Under the pieces are notes generated by a model. The model did not search any database. It was given only the letters and a program-made list of their open reading frames with translations, and had not been told where the DNA came from. Both the position numbers and the translations under genes were made by a program. From the NCBI GenBank assembly GCA_934716995.1, contig CAKUYO010000044.1, positions 1 through 15,579 on the forward strand: a DNA stretch of 15,579 nucleotides, read 5' to 3'. Numbering within the stretch: position 1 is the first letter of the stretch; the number at the start of each line of letters is the position of its first letter. Of the stretch, positions 1-5,585 are shown one piece after another. The DNA comes from an uncultured Bacteroidales bacterium (GTDB lineage Bacteria > Bacteroidota > Bacteroidia > Bacteroidales > Paludibacteraceae).

Positions 1-462
1 GCGGATAGCGGTTTTTGGAATATGCCGGGTATGGTACACGAAATAACCCATTGTTATTTGGACTATGCATGCGACACAACAGCAGGACGATTTTTGTTTT
101 CCGAATCGTTTGCAGAGTTGGTGGCGGCTTATGTCTTTTGTAACAAAGATACAAGTGCCATGTCAGAGATCTTGACCAGCCATTATAATGTATTGTCCGA
201 AGAAGAACGCAATAAATCCATTTTCGATGTCCACAGCAATACGTTCAGTTGTAATTCGTGGGTAATCTATTATAAAGCACCTTATATCCTGTTCCGTTTT
301 GCACAGCGAATCGGTTTTGAGCGGTTTATGGGTTTGTTAAGCGGATATGTCGTGCGCTTGGAAAAGCAACATTTGCCTGCCAATATACAGGATTTCGAGC
401 AATACCTCAAATCCCACGGCGTGAGCGAGGAGGATTGGAATTGGCTGTATAATGCCTTGTAA
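1..462 (+). CDS. M1-like zinc metallopeptidase, C-terminal part (5' end outside window)
   Basis: The reading frame is open from base 1, so this is the last 153 codons of a longer gene; the ATG at 22 is internal. It carries the zinc motif HEITH followed 17 residues later by a Glu in SESFAEL, which resembles the HExxH-x18-E signature of gluzincin (M1-type) peptidases. The rest is a helical C-terminal region ending in LYNAL. It is a paralogue of the full-length peptidase at 2551-3966: the same HE(I/L)THCY motif, the same YNVLSEEE/YNYLSEEE segment, the same KxPYIL(F/H)RFA(Q/K)RIG segment and an almost identical last 25 residues. By analogy it would be exported and act on a peptide product, but the substrate is not shown by the sequence. 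Its position just before a C39 exporter start suggests it is the tail of a further RiPP cassette lying to the left. Being M1-like is well supported; its role is inferred. Confidence 0.8.
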   Translation, partial: ADSGFWNMPGMVHEITHCYLDYACDTTAGRFLFSESFAELVAAYVFCNKDTSAMSEILTSHYNVLSEEERNKSIFDVHSNTFSCNSWVIYYKAPYILFRFAQRIGFERFMGLLSGYVVRLEKQHLPANIQDFEQYLKSHGVSEEDWNWLYNAL

Positions 463-467
463 ATCTT

Positions 468-551
468 TTGCCTATCGCTTCTTTCCCGACATATCGCCAG
501 TTGGATTCGATGGACTGCGGTTCCACGTGTCTGCGTATCGTGATCAAGTAG
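468..551 (+). pseudogene. 5' stub of a C39 peptidase-containing ABC exporter
   Basis: Starting at a TTG five bases after the preceding stop codon, 27 codons read as the N-terminus of a bacteriocin-processing C39 domain (FPTYRQLDSMDCGSTCLRIV), with the Gln and catalytic Cys positions present (Q11, C17), and then stop at TAG 549-551. The first 24 or so codons match the C39 remnant at 3972 almost base for base, including the TTG start. After about base 550 the similarity ends and AT-rich leader DNA of the next cassette begins. The remainder of the exporter gene (normally about 700 residues) is missing, so this is a broken copy, probably left by recombination or insertion at this site. Confidence 0.85.
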
Positions 552-816
552 CGTAGTATTTATTAAATTGCACTATTTTTACACAATAAACACATTATAA
601 CGTTATTATTTGAGAAAAAAAATAAACAAAATAACATTTATTTTGTATTTTTATTTGCATATGCGAAATGATTCATATATCTTTGCAATCGAAATAGAAA
701 AACACAACCATTGAAAAACATTTCGTTGACTATTGAAATAATATAAGGTGAAATCTGCAGCCTGTGGCAAATAAAAGATGAATTTGCACGAAATGGAGAC
801 AAACCACTAATCTAAT
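552..816. other. AT-rich leader and promoter region of the precursor gene
   Basis: This stretch has no gene I can support. It is very AT-rich, unlike the flanking peptidase tail. It holds the promoter at 654-685, then a 5' untranslated leader of about 125 bases. A ten-codon ATG-initiated open frame (778-810) lies just ahead of the precursor start; it has no recognisable content and may be chance. Confidence 0.6.
654..685 (+). promoter_or_regulatory. Bacteroides-type promoter for the RiPP precursor
   Basis: TTTG at 654-657 is followed after exactly 20 bases by TATCTTTG at 678-685. This fits the Bacteroidota housekeeping sigma pattern (TTTG, 19-21 bases, TAnnTTTG). Transcription would begin near 692 and reach the precursor gene at 817. 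Confidence 0.75.
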
Positions 817-1029
817 ATGGATATGAGTGAAGAATTAGAAATGGAGTTATTAAACTCTGAAGAAGCGCGTAGCATCAAAGGTGGAGACACAAAGGTTGAT
901 ACCAAATGGTGCTTGACTGCAGAATTAAAAATGTGTGCTGCACATGAGGTAAAATTATGTTTGACATTTCTTGCAGAGCATTGTGAGAAAAATGGACAAA
1001 TCACTCTCAAGCCTACACCTTCAAATTAG
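817..1029 (+). CDS. RiPP precursor peptide, double-glycine leader, C-x7 periodic core
   Basis: A 70-residue peptide with an acidic leader (residues 1-23) ending in LLNSEEARSIKGG, a typical double-glycine site cleaved by C39 peptidases. The core after GG has Cys at 32, 40, 48 and 56, each separated by seven residues, so it reads as octads: CLTAELKM, CAAHEVKL, CLTFLAEH, CEKNGQIT. The first two octads share C-x3-E-(L/V)-K, and octads 1 and 3 share CLT. It lies directly upstream of a radical SAM/SPASM maturase and downstream of a strong promoter, which supports it being that enzyme's substrate. Known radical SAM maturases join Cys sulphur to other residues (sactipeptides, ranthipeptides); two C-x3-E spacings resemble the Cys-Asp/Glu thioether sites of PapB substrates, but that linkage is only a hypothesis. 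The second ATG (823) is an alternative start and would not affect the leader motif. The final activity is unknown; a bacteriocin-like product is the default guess. Confidence 0.87.
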   Translation: MDMSEELEMELLNSEEARSIKGGDTKVDTKWCLTAELKMCAAHEVKLCLTFLAEHCEKNGQITLKPTPSN

Positions 1030-1046
1030 GTAAAATCAAGATTGTC

Positions 1047-1070
1047 ATACCATATGGAATGATATGGTGT
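1047..1070 (+). promoter_or_regulatory. Hairpin 1 in the precursor-maturase gap
   Basis: ATACCATAT (1047-1055) pairs with ATATGGTGT (1062-1070), with one G-T pair and a six-base loop. It starts 18 bases after the precursor stop codon. No T-run follows, so it looks more like an mRNA-stabilising or processing hairpin than a terminator. Confidence 0.5.
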
Positions 1071-1082
1071 AGTTTACTTTCG

Positions 1083-1113
1083 AAAAGTCTGTTTTTCCAC
1101 AGGGCAGACTTTT
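1083..1113 (+). terminator. Terminator/attenuator-like hairpin between precursor and maturase
   Basis: AAAAGTCTG (1083-1091) is perfectly complementary to CAGACTTTT (1105-1113), with a 13-base loop. A-tract on one side and T-tract on the other give the look of an intrinsic terminator, though the T-run is short. It sits 28 bases ahead of the maturase ATG. Partial read-through would give much precursor and little enzyme, which is a usual arrangement in RiPP operons. Confidence 0.55.
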
Positions 1114-1141
1114 CATTTTAGACATTTCAAATTTGTTAATT

Positions 1142-2539
1142 ATGGTACCACTTACCCCTAATTCTATCCATTTGGTTGATATAGACAACACCACAACCCT
1201 ATTTTTTCATACAGACACATTGCAAATTTATCCTTTGAAAAAGGATAGCGAAATACTATCATTTTTGCAACGTTTTCAATGTAATGGCGAACATATCAAA
1301 GGAGTAGATTATGCCTTTGAAGATTATGAACGATTATATCAGTTTGTCTGTGATAAAATATCAACTGCTCCGTTATCAGGTGGTGTGGAGGTAAGTACAG
1401 AGCAGTATTTTTTTGATTGCGTGGTTCTTCCGATTGCTGCCCAATGCAATCTTAGTTGCCCATATTGTTTTGCCTATACCGATGATGGGTTTCATTTCGA
1501 GAACTACACCGAGGAATATATTATTCATACTTTAGATTTCCTAGTCAAACAGAAATCTGATGAACAAGAAAGTATTAATATCGTATTCTTTGGTGGCGAA
1601 CCTTTGCTACGTTTGGATATTATGAAATTTACGATTCAATATGCAAAACAGCATTATCCCACACGGAAATTTGCCTATTCCATAACGACTAACGGTACTA
1701 TATTGAATGAAGAAATCATAGATTTGCTAAAGACAAATAATATCGCTGTATTGTTGAGCGTAGATGGTCCTGATAATGAATTTAACCTGCGTCGTTATCA
1801 TAATGGTACGAAAAGCATAGGTCGCGTATTGGACAATATCCGCAAAATGAAAGAATCAGGAATTAACATCGAATTACGGGCAACTATGGTGAACACCAAT
1901 CCCTATGTATTAGAGACATTTTTATTTTTTGAAAAATTGGAAATCCCGTTTGATGTCGTTTTTGCATATGTATCAGAAAACCAATCCCACCATTATGCTG
2001 ATTATGACAAAAATACATTACAGCATATCCAGTCTCAACTTGATGATTTACTTCAGTATTATGTAGATTTAATACGACACAAAAAGACTATATATAATAG
2101 TATCTTGACACATTTTGCAAAAGTATTTCACTATCGTTTCAAGCAAAGTATTCCATGTTCGGCTGGACATACATATTTTACCATTATGTCTAATGGAAAT
2201 GTGTACACCTGCCCGCATTTTATGAACGATGACAAATATATAGTGGGAAATATCAACTCAAAGGACATTATTGATTCTGTCCGACGAAAACAACTAATGC
2301 CGTTTCCTATTGAAGAAGTGCAAGATTGTAAAGATTGTTGGGCACACAATTTATGTTTGGGTGGCTGTATCGGACAAAAACTGAGTGTCAATCGTTCCAA
2401 CACATCTTCGTTAGGATATGAATCTTGCCAATTACAGCAAATACAATGGGATTTTTACCTTAAACTATATTATTATATTCAAACTATGGCTCCTGAATAT
2501 CTGCGAACAATCAATAATGGTTCAATGGTTCCTATATAA
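1142..2539 (+). CDS. Radical SAM/SPASM peptide maturase
   Basis: A 465-residue radical SAM enzyme likely to modify the adjacent Cys-rich precursor in the cytoplasm. The first 90 residues form a divergent N-terminal region, possibly leader-binding. The radical SAM cluster motif CNLSCPYC gives C102, C106 and C109 for the SAM-binding 4Fe-4S cluster, and FFGGEPLL supplies the GGE motif contacting SAM. The C-terminus has a full seven-Cys SPASM pattern: C339-x12-G-x4-C357, then C396-x2-C399-x5-C405-x3-C409 and C429, expected to hold two auxiliary 4Fe-4S clusters. Length and layout fit maturases of Bacteroidales GG-leader systems. I chose ATG 1142; an in-frame TTG lies at 1133, and the hairpin ends at 1113. 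The gene is AT-rich like the precursor. The bond formed (thioether, C-C or other) cannot be read from the sequence. Confidence 0.93.
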   Translation: MVPLTPNSIHLVDIDNTTTLFFHTDTLQIYPLKKDSEILSFLQRFQCNGEHIKGVDYAFEDYERLYQFVCDKISTAPLSGGVEVSTEQYFFDCVVLPIAAQCNLSCPYCFAYTDDGFHFENYTEEYIIHTLDFLVKQKSDEQESINIVFFGGEPLLRLDIMKFTIQYAKQHYPTRKFAYSITTNGTILNEEIIDLLKTNNIAVLLSVDGPDNEFNLRRYHNGTKSIGRVLDNIRKMKESGINIELRATMVNTNPYVLETFLFFEKLEIPFDVVFAYVSENQSHHYADYDKNTLQHIQSQLDDLLQYYVDLIRHKKTIYNSILTHFAKVFHYRFKQSIPCSAGHTYFTIMSNGNVYTCPHFMNDDKYIVGNINSKDIIDSVRRKQLMPFPIEEVQDCKDCWAHNLCLGGCIGQKLSVNRSNTSSLGYESCQLQQIQWDFYLKLYYYIQTMAPEYLRTINNGSMVPI

Positions 2540-2550
2540 GCCTTATTGTT

Positions 2551-3966
2551 ATGAAACGTGCTTTCTTTTTGTTTCTCCTTTGTATAATGGCAAACTGTGC
2601 GTTTGCGGAATGTATTGTAAGGTCCTCTGTCCGTATAGAAGTGTCTGCATTGCATGAAGAAACGGCTCCGCCCAATCGGCGCACTTTTGAAATAGAACAG
2701 GTTTTTACATTTATGGGACAAAGTCAAGAACAAGACAATGTGTTATTATGGTTGCCCAAACCCGGATTGGCAAGTGTGCTACTGAGTGAACCAGATAATG
2801 ATTCTGATACGGATTTCCGTGTGTGGGTGAATGATATTGAACATTTTTCCTATGATTTTAACGGACAGAAATTATCAATATCCACCTATGCCGATTCTAT
2901 ATACAAAATAGTGTTGCGTTATGTATTTTTTGATGATTCTTTTATGAAACACTATTACCGCACAGACGGTGTGCCTTACTATTCGAACACAGTACTGAAT
3001 TCCCAAACATCTTCTTTTTTCTTTACCACTGACGGAATGTGTTTAGATGATATATTTGTAAAGACCAACAGCAATGATTTGTATTTCTACTCAACCTGTC
3101 CGTTTACCAAGACAAGCGAACAGGAGTATCATTTGAACTTGTCTCCCTATCAAGCGGATGGGGTTGTTATGCTCTGTTTCTTGGAGAAAAAATTATATGA
3201 TTCTTTTTCTACAGATACAGATAAAACGCATTTCGATTTGTTTGTGCAGAAATTTTATACCATAAATCAAGATACACACACGATTATCCAAACACAGACT
3301 AACCCTGCAGTTGCAGAATGTAGAAGGGTCGTGCAATATGCATTAAATGGGTTAGAGGATTTTTTTCATGATACGATACAACGGACATTATATATCAATA
3401 TAGGTGCATATATTTGGCAGGAAGGATATACATACGGACAGGCTTATTCATATAACAAACAAATATATTCCGTATTATCTGACTCTACGGATATAAGGCA
3501 CGACACACGTGTACTAATGCACGAACTTACTCATTGTTATATGCCATACCACAATGCAACCGGCGATTCTGTGGCATATTTGCTATTTGAAGAATCTTTG
3601 GTGGAATACATAACAGAAGTATTATTGTATCGTAACAATTCACATGCATTGGATAGTGCGTTAATAACACACTACAATTATTTATCGGAAGAAGAGCAGA
3701 ACACCTCTATTATCACGCAACGCAGGAACAATGCGGATATTGCGGGTATTAATACAAGTTTTGTAACCTATTTCAAAACACCATATATCTTGCACCGGTT
3801 TGCAAAACGAATCGGTAAGGAGTATTTTGTAGAGTTGCTAAAAGGTTACTACCGCTACGTCCGTACAGAAAAGGACAATATCACTTCTTTGTCCGATTTC
3901 GAGCAGTATCTCAAATTCCACGGCGTGAGCGACAAAGATTGGGAGTGGCTGTATAATGCACTATAA
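2551..3966 (+). CDS. Secreted M1-like zinc metallopeptidase of the RiPP cassette
   Basis: A 471-residue protein beginning 11 bases after the maturase stop codon, so probably in the same transcript. Residues 1-19 are a signal peptide (MKRAFFLFLLC... AFA, cleavage before E20), so it acts in the periplasm or outside. Residues about 25-200 look beta-rich, as in the N-terminal domain of M1 aminopeptidases. HELTH (324-328) is followed after 18-19 residues by E347/E348 in FEESLVEY, which parallels the M1 pattern HExxH-x18-E with NEGFASY. The canonical GAMEN motif is not recognisable; the segment GYTYGQAYSYN upstream of HELTH may stand in its place, so substrate choice could differ from true aminopeptidases. 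The likely role is trimming or final activation of the exported peptide; resistance or clearance are alternatives. Its last 24 codons are nearly identical at DNA level to those of the truncated paralogue ending at 462. Confidence 0.85.
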   Translation: MKRAFFLFLLCIMANCAFAECIVRSSVRIEVSALHEETAPPNRRTFEIEQVFTFMGQSQEQDNVLLWLPKPGLASVLLSEPDNDSDTDFRVWVNDIEHFSYDFNGQKLSISTYADSIYKIVLRYVFFDDSFMKHYYRTDGVPYYSNTVLNSQTSSFFFTTDGMCLDDIFVKTNSNDLYFYSTCPFTKTSEQEYHLNLSPYQADGVVMLCFLEKKLYDSFSTDTDKTHFDLFVQKFYTINQDTHTIIQTQTNPAVAECRRVVQYALNGLEDFFHDTIQRTLYINIGAYIWQEGYTYGQAYSYNKQIYSVLSDSTDIRHDTRVLMHELTHCYMPYHNATGDSVAYLLFEESLVEYITEVLLYRNNSHALDSALITHYNYLSEEEQNTSIITQRRNNADIAGINTSFVTYFKTPYILHRFAKRIGKEYFVELLKGYYRYVRTEKDNITSLSDFEQYLKFHGVSDKDWEWLYNAL

Positions 3967-3971
3967 ATCAT

Positions 3972-4781
3972 TTGCCTATCGCATCTTTCCCTACATATCG
4001 CCAGTTGGACTCGATGGACTGCGGTTCCACGTGTCTGCGTATTGTAAGCAAGTATTACGGTAAGTTCTACTCTGCCGCCACGATGCGGGAACGGTGCGTG
4101 ACTACGTGCGAGGGCGTGTCGCTGCTCGGTATCAGCGATGCCGCGGAGAGTATCGGATTCCGCACTATCAGCGTCAAACTTACTTTCCGCCAACTATGCG
4201 ACGAAGCCCCGTTGCCTTGTATCGTTCATTGGAACCAGCGGCATTTTGTGGTGGTGTATAAGATACGCAAAGGCAAAGTGTATGTATCCGACCCTGCGGC
4301 GGGCTTGCTGGTATATGATGCGGACAAGTTCTGCAAGAGTTGGCTGTCCTCCGAGAACGGAGAGAATACTCCGTGCGGTATCGCCTTGCTCTTGGAGCCT
4401 ACTCCCGCTTTCTATGACGAGCAGGACGAACATAATGCACCCCGTGTAGGCTGGAGTTTTATACTCCGCTACCTGAAGCCGCATACGTGCTATATCGTGC
4501 AACTGCTACTTGGGATTTATCAACTATTGGAGCAAGAACCAATGGGTGACGGCAGGCGAGCGGATAGCGAGTGTCATAGCGCAAGACAGCATGGAAGTGG
4601 TCGGGCGTATGAATGTGCCTTCCGCCAACTTCGGCGAGGTAGAGACAGGGCAAGCGGTGTATGTGCGGCTCAACAGTTACCCCTATCTGCGATTTGGTAT
4701 GCTGCGGGGCGTGGTGCGCAATATCTCTGCCATCCCCGATGTGCAGACAGGCACATATATCGTGGAAGTGGCATTCCCTGA
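3972..4781 (+). pseudogene. C39 peptidase domain of ABC exporter, truncated and frameshifted
   Basis: The frame starts at TTG 3972, five bases after the peptidase stop codon. Residues 1-140 form a complete C39 domain: Q11, catalytic C17 in MDCGSTCL, catalytic H91 in RHFVVVY and D107 in VSDPAAG. This domain normally cleaves GG leaders in front of the ATPase-driven transport part. The first membrane segment begins (FILRYLKPHTCYIVQLLLG) but similarity stops near codon 180 (about base 4510). From there the frame reads unrelated sequence to a stop at 4781, while the +1 frame becomes the end of an HlyD protein. The transmembrane domain and the ATPase (roughly 500 residues) are absent, so no transport is possible. 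A soluble C39 protease could still be made if the 90-residue junk tail does not destabilise it. GC content is clearly higher than in the cassette before it. Confidence 0.85.
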
Positions 4782-4920
4782 CGGACTGACCACTACCTAT
4801 CAAAAATCGTTGTCCCTTATCCAGCGTATGGACGGCACGGGAAAAATCGTGACCAAAGACCGCCGTCTTATCGCAATTTTCATAGAGCCAATCCGTTCCC
4901 TTTTTGATGACGTACACTAA
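4510..4920 (+). pseudogene. HlyD-family membrane fusion protein, C-terminal remnant
   Basis: Starting at the deletion junction, about 136 codons match the end of Bacteroidota HlyD-type adaptor proteins that partner C39 exporters: GFINYWSKNQWVTAGERI, a beta-barrel region with VGRMNVPS and VETGQAVYVRLNSYPY, then GVVRNIS and the terminal IEPIRSLF. The N-terminal membrane anchor and coiled-coil part (some 300 residues) are missing. It is out of frame with the C39 fragment and has no start signal beyond a TTG at the junction, so it is probably not translated. In an intact locus the order would be C39-ABC exporter then HlyD, so a single deletion of about 2-2.5 kb explains the fusion. Confidence 0.85.
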
Positions 4921-5048
4921 ACGCCGATAGTGTATTCGAACATTGTACCCTGATGCCGTCATATCTATGTCATTTGATGCGGTTGCCCTCTAATAATGCC
5001 TGCCCGATACATTTTGATAGGACTTTTTGTCTTTTTGTCTCAAAACGA

Positions 5049-5079
5049 ATTAATGGCTAATTCGTGGCGAATTATATGT
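5049..5079 (+). repeat. 31-base dispersed intergenic repeat, copy A
   Basis: This begins ATTAATGGCTAATTCG and ends AATTATATGT. It matches the 31-base copies at 8849 and 8929 over their full length, with about five differences from the latter, and without gaps. The internal 18-mer TTAATGGCTAATTCGTGG recurs on the opposite strand at 8819-8836. Confidence 0.7.
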
Positions 5080-5369
5080 TCCCCAAAAGAAACAATTGAC
5101 GTCAGTTTGATATAATTTTTGGGAGATAAATTTTATGGTTAATTTGCGATAATACGGCGTAGCCGTCCGTTCCAAATTGCCCCGATAATGTCGATTGGGA
5201 TCCATTCAATAGCAATTTGTGTTTACTACCTGTAGTGTTTATTACTATGCTATTATCTGTTGTTTAATAGTTGTTGTCAGTTGTTGACCGACAAAGTCTC
5301 TTTCTTTCGTTATATCGAACTCACGTTAATGAATGTTCTTGTAACATCTTTTTATGCAGAGAATATACA

Positions 5370-5500
5370 GATTATACAGTCTCTGTGCCTCATAATACCG
5401 ATTACGTAGAAAAGACGTAGAAAGGACGTAGAAAGAATAGGCTTTTATTTGGAGCATACACCTGTTTTTATACAATTATTATGCATCTTTTATGCATAAA
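5370..5500 (+). repeat. Intergenic element with three 11-base units, copy A
   Basis: The core is ATT followed by ACGTAGAAAAG, ACGTAGAAAGG and ACGTAGAAAGA (5404-5436), directly followed by ATAGG. Upstream is CAGTCT; downstream TTTTTATACA and a palindrome TTATGCAT/ATGCATAA (5479-5486 with 5492-5499). The same order occurs at 10190-10320 with a different 11-base unit. The outer limits are estimates. Confidence 0.6.
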
Positions 5501-5533
5501 TTCGGCGGATGCAGTCTGAAGACCCGGTCGGGG

Positions 5534-5564
5534 TTGCCTGTTTCAAATTTTATTTGTAATTTTG
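5534..5564 (+). promoter_or_regulatory. Bacteroides-type promoter for the FecCD permease
   Basis: TTG at 5534-5536, a 20-base spacer, then TAATTTTG at 5557-5564. Transcription would start near 5571, which supports ATG 5586 over the TTG at 5562 inside the -7 box as the permease start. Confidence 0.65.
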
Positions 5565-5585
5565 TACGCTGTTTTGAATGGTATT

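Larger units (their letters stand above)
4921..5585. other. 665-base intergenic region with repeats and a promoter
   Basis: I see no gene in this stretch. It contains a 31-base ATTAATGG-type repeat (5049-5079), a repeat element with three 11-base units and a terminal palindrome (about 5370-5500), and the promoter of the permease gene (5534-5564). I looked for a cobalamin riboswitch because of the permease and the mutase genes and saw no convincing B12 box. Confidence 0.6.

Noticed and set aside
778..810. Ten-codon leader peptide before the precursor gene
   Set aside because: It is too short to judge, has no regulatory codon run and no clear ribosome-binding site.
3956..4063. ATG at 3956 as an alternative start overlapping the peptidase end
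   Set aside because: This frame stops after 35 codons and does not encode the C39 domain; the TTG at 3972 is in the right frame and is conserved in both copies.
4510..4781. A novel C39-fusion protein made by the tail after codon 180
   Set aside because: The tail is an out-of-frame reading of HlyD codons, rich in Arg and Gly, and is best explained by a deletion.
4921..5585. Cobalamin riboswitch before the FecCD permease
   Set aside because: I looked for a B12 box and flanking stems and found nothing convincing; the promoter at 5534 leaves only about 15 bases of leader.
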